Positions 9,526 through 19,069 of a DNA stretch of 64,000 nt are shown one piece after another (within the stretch, counting starts at the first letter, position 1; each line of letters begins with the position of its first letter). Origin of the DNA: Serratia oryzae (lineage in GTDB: Bacteria > Pseudomonadota > Gammaproteobacteria > Enterobacterales > Enterobacteriaceae); contig NZ_MOXD01000005.1 of the NCBI RefSeq assembly GCF_001976145.1, forward strand, positions 1-64,000. Direction: 5' to 3'. Below the pieces are notes generated by a model. It was not told where the DNA came from. It worked only from the letters and a program-made list of their open reading frames with translations, and did no database searches. Position numbers and translations under genes: made by a program.

Positions 9526-10319
9526 GGAAAATTCTCCAAAATAAGGGAGTAACGCAATCAATCAGCCTCTGACATCTAAACAGATATTACTTGGTTTTCA
9601 GCAAAGAATGAATACAGATTAATACTTACTCACGATTAACTCTGCGGAACAGGCCAAACTTTTCAAACTTTAGTCTGCTGCGACACCATTAATCTGCTCA
9701 GACACGGATGAAAATCTGTCGTATCAATTAGCAGCAACTCTGAACAGTATCTTCCTATGATACGCCATTTTACTCTCTTTGGCGGCAAATTTATTGTAAG
9801 TTATCGCTATCCACAATAATATTGACACCGTCAATCATCACACATAACCATATGAATTACAAAAAGATAACAAAGTATTGCCATTTTTTTTCCACGTAGA
9901 AATCGCTGTGGCAAAACCATTATTCAGAACACAAAGCCGCCACGAACGCCGAAACCGAGCTCATTTCAATTAAAATACCCGGCTTCACTCTTCCATCTCA
10001 CACGGGCCAAATACTTGGTCAAGCTTCCGAATTACACCAACGATATACTTCAGTGAGCCGTAGCGATAAAGACATATCTATTCGCTAACCTTGGGTAATC
10101 AGGAGCAGTAATTACAGCACAAGCCTTACACAGTAGCCATACCTTCCCAACGGCAAACCCGCGCTGTACCGCTCCTTCACTAGACGTCATCCTCCCTTGC
10201 TATGCTATACTTCGCGCCCACCTGAGTGCACTGCGGTTAGCCAGAGTGACTCGGCAACCGGCAAATGTGCATCAACCTGCATTTAGCTTCGGGCTTCAGC
10301 CTTGAACTAAGGAGAAAAA
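9526..10319. other. Intergenic region between uvrY and yecF
   Basis: A 794-base region between divergently transcribed genes. It should contain both promoters. No coding frame with family resemblance and no convincing RNA gene was seen. The sequence TATGCTATACTT near 10200 is a possible -10 region for yecF. In E. coli sdiA lies on the far side of yecF; it is not found here. Confidence 0.4.
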
Positions 10320-10544
10320 ATGAGCAACGTTGACTTCACTACTTCTGCAGATCCGCAAGCGCTAGCAACAGAAGTCGCCTGCCTTAAAGCCACTCTGACA
10401 CTGATCCTGAAAGCGATTGGCCAGGCAGATGCGGGTAAGGTTATCATCAATCTGGAGCGCTTAGCTGCTCAGGTTGATGATCCTGCCCAAGCTGAAATTT
10501 TTAAAAATAGCATTCAGCAGATCAAGCACGCCTATCGCCAGTAA
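10320..10544 (+). CDS. yecF: DUF2594 family protein YecF
   Basis: A 74-residue soluble protein matching E. coli YecF in length and in the signatures EVACLKATLTL, AIGQADAGKV and the ending IKHAYRQ. The function is not established. GGAG lies 8 bases before the ATG. It sits beside uvrY, as in E. coli, but in the opposite orientation to uvrY and with a much longer spacer. An inverted repeat (ATCAGGCT...AGCCTGAT) downstream has no T-run, so it is only a weak terminator candidate. Confidence 0.93.
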   Translation: MSNVDFTTSADPQALATEVACLKATLTLILKAIGQADAGKVIINLERLAAQVDDPAQAEIFKNSIQQIKHAYRQ

Positions 10545-11279
10545 TCCCAAGTCGTGTTATCAGGCTGCCTTTGCGTGAGCCTGATACTGCGCGAAACGCC
10601 CTGCCTCGACTTTGCTTTACCACCACATTACCCGATAGCGCACGCTCGGGAAAAACGTTGAGGATGCTACACATGCAGGATCCCGGCAGCAATAGCTGGG
10701 CCTGCACGCCAACCGCCCCACAGACTCTCCCCCTTTCTTATTGATAAAGCAATGCTATATCCCTTAGACAATAGCAATCTTATGACAAAAACAAGATCAC
10801 TACCCTGTAAAAATCAAATAAACGAGATAAACTGGGGAAAATCTCCTTTCAAATCCATTCATCACAATAGGACTACTCTTAATTAATCAATAAACATTTA
10901 ATGAGATTATTATTACTCTTTTATTTCTATCATTTAATTATTAATATCAAGTTGAAACATCCCCTGTACCTTTAGCGATCGCATCGGTCTGCTGCTTATC
11001 AAAAGCCAATACTGAATTTTAGCATTTCCGCTATCAATACCTCGAGATGATCCATAGAGTCTCGCCTCTGTCGAGCAATGACAGCATGATATCACTCTAC
11101 AGGCCTATCTAAACAATTTACAAAATTGATGAATGAATATTATCAATACCATTTTTTAATGAAAAAGAAATTGATAAATAGCAATGGAAAACGGCCACAT
11201 ATGCAATAAATGGCCGTTAGAACGCTAATATTTGTTGGCCATGACAAATCGCAATCGGCATCATCGGGGCCTGCCTGGC
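10545..11279. other. AT-rich gene-poor stretch
   Basis: A 735-base stretch that is strongly AT-rich between about 10740 and 11180. Short frames here lack family resemblance or ribosome sites. I see no tRNA, repeat array or clear RNA fold. Confidence 0.4.
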
Positions 11280-11435
11280 TTATTCATCACCGCCACGCGG
11301 CATGCCGGTTCTTGACCGGTGTTTGTCTACCGCAGGCTTTTTATGATGGGCTTTTAACAACGCACGCTGAATTAACCTCAGTAGCAGAGGCATTAGTAGT
11401 AGACACAGACCTAATGTAATCAGAGCCTTTATCAT
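11280..11435 (-). CDS. Candidate 51-residue single-pass membrane protein
   Basis: An unlisted-size small open frame on the minus strand, starting MIKALITLGLCLLLMPLLLR and ending MPRGGDE. One strong hydrophobic helix covers about residues 3-21. A basic, soluble tail (HHKKPAVDKHRSR) follows, giving a positive-inside pattern. AGG lies about 10 bases before the ATG, and a TATACT hexamer (near 11472) could serve as a -10 box. It lies just downstream of the hydroxyproline dehydrogenase gene on the same strand. I know no family for it. The coding call rests on composition and topology alone. Confidence 0.5.
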   Translation of the reverse strand: MIKALITLGLCLLLMPLLLRLIQRALLKAHHKKPAVDKHRSRTGMPRGGDE

Positions 11436-11482
11436 TGTTCATCTGCCTGTACTTTTTACCACTGGCTTTAAGTATAGCAGTT

Positions 11483-12745
11483 TTATTGCTCCATCTTTGA
11501 GGGAGCCAGCAACGCCAAGGCTTCGACCCTTGCAGGGGTCAGCGGCACTCGAGGGGTGGACAACGGCCAGTCAAACAAATGACGCGCCGCAGCACCGCAA
11601 ATCTTCCCTTGGCAAGCCCCCATACCACAGCGGCTCCCAAGTTTAGCGCTAGCCCAATCCGTATACTCACTCACTTGGCCCAGTTGCACGTCCTCACAGC
11701 GGCACAACAGCGTATCGGGTAGCGCCAACGCTTTCAGTGCCGGATGCAGGGAAAAAGCCTGCGCTACCGCCATGGCAAAACGTTGCCACCGAGCACGCAA
11801 CGCCATCTGTTGCAACGCCTTTTCATTATTCTCTGTCGCGGCATAACCTGCGATAGCGCCTTCCACCAAGGCCAATTCGCTGCCGCCAACCCCGGTGCAT
11901 TCACCGGCAGCAAATATCTGCTTTACGCTGGTTTGCTGCCAGCGATCAACCGCCACCGCCTCATCAACGATGCGGCACCCTAATAACAGGGCCAGCTCGA
12001 TATTGGCCACCAGGCCAAAACCGCAGGCTAGCCGATCGCAGCCTAAGGTATATATCCGCTTTCCCTGCCGGACCTGTACGGACTCAATGCGTTCCACGCC
12101 CTCTGCCGCTATAACTTGGCTACTGGTCCGATAATGGCGGTTAGCCAGCGTGAAAGCCTGACGCAGCTTCGTTGGCCAGCGCCACAGCTCACAGCTGAAT
12201 GCCAACATACGCCGAAGGCTAGCCTGTTCGGCCAGCAACACGACTTCCCCACCGGCCTTAACCACGCTGTTGGCTACCGCCAGCAACAACGGCCCGCTGC
12301 CAGCAATCGCCACGCGTAACCCTTTAACAGATAAACCATTTTTTATTTGTGCTTGTAACCCCCCTGCACCACTGACGCCAGGCAGCGTCCAGCCGGGGAA
12401 AGGCAGCAGCAGTTCACGCGCACCGCAGCATAAAATCAGCCGTTGATAGCTAATCAGCCCATACTCTTGCGCACTTTCATACAGAATCTGCCGCCCGCCA
12501 TATTGGGCAACCACCCGCGAAGCGTTAAGCAACTTCACATGGTTCAAACCCTGCAATGCCTGCCGATATTCTGTGGCAACGGCAGGTAGCTGCACTGCTG
12601 GGCCATCGCGCCAGATTTGCCCTCCTGGGCGTGGATTATCGTCAAGTACCACGATACTTTTCCCACTCTCGGCTGCGGCACGGGCGGCGGCCATCCCTGC
12701 AGGCCCCGCCCCGATAATCAGCACCTCACAGTCAAAATCACGCAT
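11483..12745 (-). CDS. D-hydroxyproline dehydrogenase, FAD/NAD(P)-type subunit with BFD-like cluster
   Basis: A 420-residue flavoprotein, last gene of the leftward hydroxyproline arm. A Rossmann FAD motif GAGPAGMAAA lies at 12-21, a second dinucleotide motif GSGPLLL near 150, and a conserved FAD-binding GxxxAG region (FAAGECTGVG) near 290. The C-terminus has cysteines CRCED and CGMGACQGKIC, typical of a BFD-like [2Fe-2S] domain. This matches the alpha-type subunit of multi-subunit D-hydroxyproline dehydrogenases (opine/octopine dehydrogenase-like). Its ribosome site (AAGGAGT) is embedded in the end of the ferredoxin gene, and the two overlap by 8 bases. Together the three subunits should oxidise cis-4-hydroxy-D-proline to the pyrroline and pass electrons onward. 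Confidence 0.82.
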   Translation of the reverse strand: MRDFDCEVLIIGAGPAGMAAARAAAESGKSIVVLDDNPRPGGQIWRDGPAVQLPAVATEYRQALQGLNHVKLLNASRVVAQYGGRQILYESAQEYGLISYQRLILCCGARELLLPFPGWTLPGVSGAGGLQAQIKNGLSVKGLRVAIAGSGPLLLAVANSVVKAGGEVVLLAEQASLRRMLAFSCELWRWPTKLRQAFTLANRHYRTSSQVIAAEGVERIESVQVRQGKRIYTLGCDRLACGFGLVANIELALLLGCRIVDEAVAVDRWQQTSVKQIFAAGECTGVGGSELALVEGAIAGYAATENNEKALQQMALRARWQRFAMAVAQAFSLHPALKALALPDTLLCRCEDVQLGQVSEYTDWASAKLGSRCGMGACQGKICGAAARHLFDWPLSTPRVPLTPARVEALALLAPSKMEQ

Positions 12746-12986
12746 TTTTACTCCTTTCGATATGCATGCCTGATTGACACAAAGTCTGGCATGCTAAGCG
12801 GCGCTGGCCGTTGATCGTAACCCGACACTCCTGGCAGATACCCATACCGCAGAATGCCGCACGTGGCTGCTGCGTGATCGAGTATCGGCAAACATCCAGA
12901 CCGCTCAGGCTGAGTGCAACAGCCACGCTGCAGCCATCGGAAACAAGAATGCTCTGTCCATCAACGGTTAAACGAATCTGACTCAT
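12738..12986 (-). CDS. [2Fe-2S] ferredoxin-like subunit of D-hydroxyproline dehydrogenase
   Basis: An 82-residue protein with a beta-grasp [2Fe-2S] fold. The ligands are C46, C51, C54 and C66, in AFCGMGICQECRV and RRLACQTL, matching the (2Fe-2S)-binding gamma subunits of opine and hydroxyproline dehydrogenases. It overlaps both neighbours (ATGA with the upstream gene, 8 bases with the downstream gene), which indicates tight coupling and probable complex formation. Confidence 0.83.
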   Translation of the reverse strand: MSQIRLTVDGQSILVSDGCSVAVALSLSGLDVCRYSITQQPRAAFCGMGICQECRVTINGQRRLACQTLCQSGMHIERSKNA

Positions 12987-14098
12987 ATCGCGGGCTCCTC
13001 GGCAATGAACATACGTGCGGCCCTGTATGGGCTATCATCGATTTCCGGGCGGTGATTGTGGATCTGTGCACCGATCAACGCCGCGCTGCCCAGCGCCGTG
13101 GTGACACCCAGCCCTTCATGACCCAGCGCCAGCCATAGCCAGGCATGGTGCGGATGTGGCCCCAACAAGGGCAAGCCATCAGCAGTGGCGGCACGAAAAC
13201 CACTCCAGCAGCGGATAATATTCATTTGGGCCAGCGCGGGTAAAAAATGCTTGGCCCGTGCCAGCATTGCGGCCAGTAGCGGCATATCGATAGCGGGTTC
13301 GAGAGAGCCAAACTGACGTGAAGAGCCTATCAGCAACTGGCCGGTTGGCCGCGGTTGTACATTAAATGCGACCGAAGTGCCGCTGCCAGCATGGGCGCTG
13401 GCACCATAACCGAGCTCCACCAGTTGATGTTTGACCTGCGGTGGATAGCGATCGGTAATCGCCAAATGCCCTTTCTTGGCACGCAACAGCGGCTGCGCTA
13501 AAAGTTGGTTAGCCTGTAAACCACAGGCCAGTATCACTACCGGCGCGGTCAGTTTCTTCCCGCCCGTCAGCACTACCGTTTCCTGATCTAATGCTTCCAC
13601 CTGGCCGTAAAGAGTCGTTATCTGCTCTGCGGCGCTGGCAACCAGCCAGCGGGCAACGTTCGGGGCGTAGACGATCCCATCACTCGCCACCCGCAATCCC
13701 CCGGCCAGACCACCGCGCAGCATCGGTTCCCCGGCGGCTACCTGTGCTGCTGTCAGGATTTCACTGGCAACGCCGCTTTCCGCCAAGCGCCGCTGCTTCA
13801 GTTCGGCAATCGCCATCTCATCCTGATGCTCCGCCAACCACAGCGTGCCACAACCGCGCCAGGCACAATTCTGCGGCAGGCGCTCCACCACATTCCGCCA
13901 CAAATGCAGCGAATAAGCACTGAGCGCCAGTTCTGCCGGATTATCATCCATACATACCAGGTGCCCCATGCCTGCGGCAGTTGCACCAGGCCGCCGATTA
14001 TCCACTACCAGAACCCGATATCCCTGCTGTGCCAACTGCCAGGCGCAGGCTGCCCCGATAATCCCAGCACCGACGACGATAACATCCGCTACCGCCAT
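12983..14098 (-). CDS. D-hydroxyproline dehydrogenase, DAO-type FAD subunit
   Basis: A 371-residue D-amino-acid-oxidase-family flavoprotein and the likely catalytic subunit. The N-terminal FAD motif is VVGAGIIGAACAW (8-20) with a following acidic strand end VVDNRRPG. The C-terminal FAD-contact segment reads SGFRAATADGLPLLGPHP and GHEGLGVTTALGSA. Its ATG overlaps the epimerase stop codon (TAATG) and its stop overlaps the ferredoxin ATG. The context fits oxidation of the epimerase product, cis-4-hydroxy-D-proline. A more general D-amino-acid dehydrogenase role cannot be ruled out. Confidence 0.82.
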   Translation of the reverse strand: MAVADVIVVGAGIIGAACAWQLAQQGYRVLVVDNRRPGATAAGMGHLVCMDDNPAELALSAYSLHLWRNVVERLPQNCAWRGCGTLWLAEHQDEMAIAELKQRRLAESGVASEILTAAQVAAGEPMLRGGLAGGLRVASDGIVYAPNVARWLVASAAEQITTLYGQVEALDQETVVLTGGKKLTAPVVILACGLQANQLLAQPLLRAKKGHLAITDRYPPQVKHQLVELGYGASAHAGSGTSVAFNVQPRPTGQLLIGSSRQFGSLEPAIDMPLLAAMLARAKHFLPALAQMNIIRCWSGFRAATADGLPLLGPHPHHAWLWLALGHEGLGVTTALGSAALIGAQIHNHRPEIDDSPYRAARMFIAEEPAI

Positions 14099-15045
14099 TA
14101 GCGGATCCCCCAGACAAAGGGATCGCGTTCATCCAGCAGCAGTTGGCTGTCGGCACAGACAAACGCCTGTCCACGAATGAAAGGGATAATTTCGTCACCT
14201 TTGGGTTGATAGAAGGCGCTGAATTCACTGCCAATCACGCTGGCCTGTCGCCAGAGGGTATCCGGCAACAGCTTACCGTCTGCAGCCAGGCAGGCCAGCT
14301 TGGCACTGGTGCCGGTGCCACAGGGTGAACGATCGTAGACTTTGCCAGGGCACAGCACAAAGTTACGGCTATCGGCATGGTCATCAGGCCCAAAAAGCTC
14401 AATATGATCAATAACTCCCCCCTGCTCACCATGAATACCGGCCAGTTCGAGTGCCTGACGCACGGCCCAACAGAACGCCGTCAGCTTGTCGATATTATGG
14501 TGGGCAATCTCCAGTGAATGATCGGCGATCAGGAAGAACCAGTTGCCTCCCCAGGCGATATCGCCCACGACGCAGCCATATCCCGCCACCTCAACGGTCA
14601 CCCGTTGACGGAAACGATAAGCGGGCACATTCTCCACCGTAACGCTGCCGTCGGTATGCAGCGTGGCGTTAACCGTACCCACCGGTGTTTCAATCAGATG
14701 TTTGCCGGCACCAATCTGCCCCAAATAGGCCAGCGAGGCGATCAGGCCGATAGTGCCATGGCCGCACATGCCCAGATAGCCAGCGTTATTGAAGAAGATC
14801 ACACCCGCGATAGCCTGTGGCGAACAAGGCTGGCACAGCAATGCCCCCACCAGCACGTCATTACCCCGTGGTTCCAGAATGATCGCACTGCGCCAGTCAT
14901 CGTAATGTTGCGCAAAGCGTGCCTTGCGTTCTGCCATCGTGCCCGTGCCCAGATCGGGAAAGCCGTCAATGATCAAGCGGGTCGGTTCACCACCGGTATG
15001 GGAATCAATCGCCCGCAGCGCGGTCAGGTGCGAAGGTCGGTTCAT
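14098..15045 (-). CDS. 4-hydroxyproline 2-epimerase
   Basis: A 315-residue proline-racemase-family enzyme converting trans-4-hydroxy-L-proline to cis-4-hydroxy-D-proline. The two catalytic positions are both cysteine: MCGHGTIG in the first half and [12 protein letters not shown] in the second. The Cys/Cys pair marks epimerases; trans-3-hydroxyproline dehydratases have threonine at the second position. [11 protein letters not shown] is at the N-terminus. The ATG at 15045 follows GGAGAGCTTG. It is the first gene of the leftward hydroxyproline arm, and its neighbours supply the next steps. Confidence 0.92.
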   Translation of the reverse strand: MNRPSHLTALRAIDSHTGGEPTRLIIDGFPDLGTGTMAERKARFAQHYDDWRSAIILEPRGNDVLVGALLCQPCSPQAIAGVIFFNNAGYLGMCGHGTIGLIASLAYLGQIGAGKHLIETPVGTVNATLHTDGSVTVENVPAYRFRQRVTVEVAGYGCVVGDIAWGGNWFFLIADHSLEIAHHNIDKLTAFCWAVRQALELAGIHGEQGGVIDHIELFGPDDHADSRNFVLCPGKVYDRSPCGTGTSAKLACLAADGKLLPDTLWRQASVIGSEFSAFYQPKGDEIIPFIRGQAFVCADSQLLLDERDPFVWGIR

Positions 15046-15421
15046 CAAGCTCTCCAGGTTAAGGAAATGTTATCAACACGCCCCAGCCTGCCTGAACGTC
15101 CCACTGACAGCTTGATGTCTTTCAGCGTAAGCCATGCCGAAATCAGCACAATCATTCACCTGTACCCTTCGTGATAACGCATTGAAAAAACTCACGCAGT
15201 GTAAAAAATAATATTATTTATCAATAGACTAAAAACCCACCCTCCAATATGGAAACCTCTTCGCACCACCGCGCGAACCCATAACATTGCCGCAAGCAAA
15301 AGTATGCGGCGTTTCGCATATTTCATTTCTCACTGCTCATTGCGCTTGCCAAGTTACTTAAAAGTTAATATTGATCCGAATGCGTTAAAAAAGAACAATT
15401 TGTCAGTTCACTGGAATAGGT
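15046..15421. other. Divergent promoter region of the hydroxyproline arms
   Basis: A 376-base region between the epimerase gene (leftward) and the regulator gene (rightward). It is AT-rich in 15180-15230. The regulator probably acts here. I could not pick a convincing repeated operator. Confidence 0.45.
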
Positions 15422-16273
15422 ATGACTATGCAATTAGCTCCTGAATACCCCGTGAACCCGCTTTCCTCGCGGCATGCGGAGGAAAGCGAGGATGAAGTTT
15501 TCGCCGTTGAACAACTCTCGCAGCTGTGTACTGGTCTGGCGCAGCAACGCCCGAATAACCTCAACAGCTTGCTCAACTCCCTGGCGTTGATCGCCCCCCT
15601 GCTGAATGCCATTCCCAACGTGGTATTTTTCATCAAAGATGCGCAAGCGCGTTATCTGCTGGCTAACCTGACGCTGGCCAAACGCTGCGGCTTCAAGACC
15701 GTCACACCGCTGCTGGGTAAGACCTCGGCCGACGTTTTCCCCACTCAACTGGGTTCTGGTTACACTGAACAGGATCTGCGGGTGCTGCATAATGGCGTGC
15801 AGATTCAGGATCGGTTAGAAATGCACCTCTACAGCGGGCGTGAGACGGGGTGGTGCCTGACACAAAAGCTGGCGTTGCATGATACACAAGGTAAAATTAT
15901 CGGTATGGCGGGTATCTCGCACGATCTGCAGGAAGCCAAAGCCAACCATCCGGCTTACCAACGGCTGGCAGCGATCGATGTTTATATTCGCGAGCACTTT
16001 GCCCGGCCAATCGCCTCAGAGGAACTGACGGCGCTCACGGGCCTTTCCGTGGCGCAGATCGAGCGCTACTGCAAACGGATTTTCCATCTCACCCCGCGCC
16101 AGATGATCCATAAAGTCCGGCTTGAAAAAGCCACCGAGTTGTTGGCCAGCGACCTGCCCATTACCGACATCGCCTTGCAGTGCGGCTATACCGATCACAG
16201 CGCTTTCAGCCGCCAGTTTAAAGCGATGACCGGCTCAACACCGCGCGATTTCCGCATCACGCTGAGCAACTAA
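15422..16273 (+). CDS. AraC-family regulator with PAS-like sensor domain
   Basis: A 283-residue transcriptional regulator. Residues about 45-165 look like a PAS domain (NVVFFIKDAQARYLLANLTL, then a GMAGISHDLQEAK ending). The last 100 residues or so hold two helix-turn-helix motifs of the AraC type (SEELTALTGLSVAQIERYCKR; ITDIALQCGYTDHSAFSRQFKAMTG). It sits between the two arms of the hydroxyproline cluster, so it most likely activates both on sensing hydroxyproline or an intermediate (inference). Two possible ATGs lie 6 bases apart; the first is used. Confidence 0.85.
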   Translation: MTMQLAPEYPVNPLSSRHAEESEDEVFAVEQLSQLCTGLAQQRPNNLNSLLNSLALIAPLLNAIPNVVFFIKDAQARYLLANLTLAKRCGFKTVTPLLGKTSADVFPTQLGSGYTEQDLRVLHNGVQIQDRLEMHLYSGRETGWCLTQKLALHDTQGKIIGMAGISHDLQEAKANHPAYQRLAAIDVYIREHFARPIASEELTALTGLSVAQIERYCKRIFHLTPRQMIHKVRLEKATELLASDLPITDIALQCGYTDHSAFSRQFKAMTGSTPRDFRITLSN

Positions 16274-16469
16274 CTTATTGAAATAAAACTACCGATGGCG
16301 TTAACGCACCAGGCTTATTGCTACGCGTCATTCTCTGCCATTGTGCCAACTTCGTCATAACAATCGGCGAAAGACGTCAAGCCGCCCCGATCAATAGCGG
16401 TCAATCTGTTATCGAATTTCACCAATAATTCACCATTAATTAACAAACCCAGATAACAGGATAAAAGCG

Positions 16470-17390
16470 ATGAACTCTAAAACGATTAGCTGGAGCGGCG
16501 TGTTCCCCGCGGTGACAACTCAGTTCCGCAGCGATTTCTCTCTGGATCTCGATGCTACCCATGCAGTCATCAAAAACCTGGTTAAAGACGGTGTTTCCGG
16601 CCTGGTCGTTTGCGGTACCGTGGGAGAAAACACCTCACTCACCGTGCAAGAGAAACTGGCTGTCATCGAAGTGGCAAAAGATGCCGCTCAGGGCAAAGTG
16701 CCGGTGATTGCCGGTATCGCCGAATTCACCACCGCTTTTGCGCAAAACATGGCACGTGAAGCCCAAAAGGTGGGCGTCGACGGTATTATGGTGATGCCAG
16801 CCTTAGTCTATTCCGCCAAACCGCATGAAACGGCCGCCCACTTCCGCAGCGTGGCAGGTGCTACCGATCTGCCGATCATGGTTTACAACAACCCGCCAAT
16901 CTACAAAAACGATGTCACGCCCGACATCCTCACCACCCTGGTGGATTGCGACAACATCGTCTGCTTCAAAGACTCTTCCGGCGACACCCGGCGCTTTATC
17001 GATCTGCGCAATGCCGTGGGCGATCGCTTCGTGCTGTTTGCCGGCCTGGATGACGTGGTGCTGGAGAGTGTCGCGGTCGGGGCTGAGGGCTGGATCTCCG
17101 GCATGTCTAACGCATTCCCGCGTGAAGGAGAAACCCTGTTCAGACTGGCAAAACAGAAACGCTTTGAAGAAGCACTGGCGCTGTATCGCTGGTTTATGCC
17201 ACTGCTGCATCTGGATGCCCGCCCGGATCTGGTGCAATGCATCAAACTTTGCGAAGAACTGGCTGGCCGAGGCAGCGCCGTCACCCGCCCACCGCGCCTG
17301 GCCCTGCAAGGGGAAACGTTACGAGAAGTCACCACCATTGTGGAAACCGCGTTGGCAAACCGCCCTACGCTGCCTGAAGTCGGGTTGTAA
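16470..17390 (+). CDS. Pyrroline-4-hydroxy-2-carboxylate deaminase (DHDPS family)
   Basis: A 306-residue class I aldolase-fold enzyme of the dihydrodipicolinate synthase/N-acetylneuraminate lyase family. It shows GTVGENTSLT near the N-terminus, YNNPP with the conserved tyrosine, and the Schiff-base lysine in CFKDSSGD. Its place beside the epimerase, dehydrogenase and aldehyde dehydrogenase identifies it as the deaminase that turns 1-pyrroline-4-hydroxy-2-carboxylate into 2-oxoglutarate semialdehyde. AGGAT lies 7 bases before the ATG. The sequence alone would also allow a generic DHDPS-like lyase. Confidence 0.85.
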   Translation: MNSKTISWSGVFPAVTTQFRSDFSLDLDATHAVIKNLVKDGVSGLVVCGTVGENTSLTVQEKLAVIEVAKDAAQGKVPVIAGIAEFTTAFAQNMAREAQKVGVDGIMVMPALVYSAKPHETAAHFRSVAGATDLPIMVYNNPPIYKNDVTPDILTTLVDCDNIVCFKDSSGDTRRFIDLRNAVGDRFVLFAGLDDVVLESVAVGAEGWISGMSNAFPREGETLFRLAKQKRFEEALALYRWFMPLLHLDARPDLVQCIKLCEELAGRGSAVTRPPRLALQGETLREVTTIVETALANRPTLPEVGL

Positions 17391-17400
17391 GCCTCGTTCA

Positions 17401-17421
17401 CGCCCGGCGCGAAACCGGGCG
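17401..17421 (+). terminator. Hairpin between deaminase and aldehyde dehydrogenase genes
   Basis: CGCCCGG pairs with CCGGGCG around a 7-base loop, followed by TATTTCTCTT. The weak T-run suggests partial termination or mRNA stabilisation rather than a full stop, since the next gene appears to be in the same operon. Confidence 0.55.
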
Positions 17422-17449
17422 TATTTCTCTTAACCCACAGGGGAACCCC

Positions 17450-19069
17450 ATGCCGAATACCTTCACCCTCAGCGGTAAACAGTTTATCGCTGGCCAGCGC
17501 CTTGCCAGCGGCGAGGCGGAGCTTATCAGTCGGCGAGCCGATAATGACCAGCCCACCGGTTATCGCTTTTATCAAGCCAGCAGCGCAGAAACTGCCGCGG
17601 CCGCACAGGCCGCCGCACAGGCCCTCCCTGCCTATTCACAAACCAGCGCTGAACAACGGGCCGCTTTTCTCTGTGCCATCGCCAATGAAATCGACGCGCT
17701 GGCCGAACCTTTCTTCACCTTCGCCATGCAGGAAACCGCCCTGCCGTTAGCCCGCCTGCAAGGTGAACGCGCGCGCACCAGTGGCCAACTGCGCCTGTTT
17801 GCCGAACTGCTGCGCCGCGGCGATGTCCACGGCGTGCGCATCGATTGTGCCCTACCGGAGCGTACGCCGCTGCCGCGCCCCGATCTGCGCCAGTATCGCA
17901 CTGCGCTTGGCCCGGTCGCCGTGTTTGGTGCCAGCAATTTCCCTCTGGCATTTTCTACCGCCGGAGGCGATACCGCCGCCGCGTTGGCCGCAGGCTGCCC
18001 GGTGGTTTTCAAGGCACACAGCGGCCATATGATCACCGCAGAACTCACCGCGCAAGCAATCGAACGGGCGGTGCAACAACAGCAGATGCCGGCGGGCGTC
18101 TTCAATATGGTTTTCGGCGCCCGCATCGGTGCCGAACTGGTGCAGCACCCGGCCATTCAGGCTGTGGGTTTCACCGGTTCATTGCCAGGTGGGCGCGCCC
18201 TGTTTGATTTGGCAATGCGCCGCCCACAGCCTATTCCGGTGTTTGCCGAGATGTCGAGCATCAATCCGGTGGTAGTGATGCCGCAGGCGCTGGTTCAACG
18301 TGGGCAGAGCATCGCGCAGGAACTGGTGGCCTCCTTCACGCTGGGCTGCGGCCAATTTTGCACCAAGCCAGGGTTGATCATCGGTATTCGTAGCCCGGCA
18401 TTCAGCCAGTTAATTGATGATTTAAAAACCCGGGTCCATGCCGCCACGCCGCAGCACATGCTGAATGCAGGCACGCTGGCGCACTATCGCCACGGGCTGC
18501 AAGCGCTGGAACAGCATCCAGGGTTAGAACACTTGGCGGGTAACCTGGCCCCACAACCCCATCTGGCTGCAGCGCAGCTCTATCAGGCGGACGCTCAACT
18601 CTTGCTCAACGGCGACGAGCTGCTGCAGGCAGAAGTGTTTGGCCCGGTGGCGATCGTGGTAGCAGTAGACGATCGGCAGCAATTGCAGGCGGCGCTAGAA
18701 CAGTTGCAGGGCCAACTGACCGCGACGTTACTCGTCGAGCCTGGCGATATGGCTGCGGCAGCAGAACTGCTGCCCCTACTGGCGCGCAAGGCCGGGCGAG
18801 TGCTGTTCAACGGTTACCCGACCGGTGTAGAAGTCTGCGATGCCATGGTGCACGGCGGCCCTTACCCGGCCACCAGCGATGCACGCGGCACCTCGGTCGG
18901 CACGCTGGCGATTGAGCGTTTCCTACGCCCTGTTTGCCTGCAAAACCCCCCTGCAGCGCTACTGCCAGCCGCTTTACAGGACAGCAACCCACTCAACCTG
19001 TTGCGCTTGGTTAATGGCACCTACACCCGCTCCTCATTGGAAGGAACCGCTTATGGCGATCCAAGGTAA
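17450..19069 (+). CDS. 2-oxoglutarate semialdehyde dehydrogenase (NADP-type ALDH)
   Basis: A 539-residue aldehyde dehydrogenase that should oxidise 2-oxoglutarate semialdehyde (2,5-dioxopentanoate) to 2-oxoglutarate, the last step of hydroxyproline breakdown. Motifs: FGASNFPLAFS (cofactor site start), VVFKAHSGH with the conserved lysine, GFTGSLPGGRAL, the catalytic glutamate in FAEMSSINP and the catalytic cysteine in CGQFCTKPG. Its length over 500 fits the ketoglutarate semialdehyde class rather than betaine-type ALDHs. Its 3' end overlaps the permease start by 17 bases. Confidence 0.9.
   Translation: MPNTFTLSGKQFIAGQRLASGEAELISRRADNDQPTGYRFYQASSAETAAAAQAAAQALPAYSQTSAEQRAAFLCAIANEIDALAEPFFTFAMQETALPLARLQGERARTSGQLRLFAELLRRGDVHGVRIDCALPERTPLPRPDLRQYRTALGPVAVFGASNFPLAFSTAGGDTAAALAAGCPVVFKAHSGHMITAELTAQAIERAVQQQQMPAGVFNMVFGARIGAELVQHPAIQAVGFTGSLPGGRALFDLAMRRPQPIPVFAEMSSINPVVVMPQALVQRGQSIAQELVASFTLGCGQFCTKPGLIIGIRSPAFSQLIDDLKTRVHAATPQHMLNAGTLAHYRHGLQALEQHPGLEHLAGNLAPQPHLAAAQLYQADAQLLLNGDELLQAEVFGPVAIVVAVDDRQQLQAALEQLQGQLTATLLVEPGDMAAAAELLPLLARKAGRVLFNGYPTGVEVCDAMVHGGPYPATSDARGTSVGTLAIERFLRPVCLQNPPAALLPAALQDSNPLNLLRLVNGTYTRSSLEGTAYGDPR

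Noticed and set aside
11210-11419. 69-codon rightward frame
   Set aside because: It overlaps the more plausible leftward 51-residue membrane protein, lacks a ribosome site and has no family resemblance.
14518-15174. 218-codon rightward frame opposite the epimerase
   Set aside because: It is antisense to a well-supported epimerase gene and has no recognisable domain.
18840-19052. Longer N-terminus for the APC permease
   Set aside because: This part lies entirely within the aldehyde dehydrogenase gene. The ATG at 19053 has a good ribosome site and gives a normal permease start.
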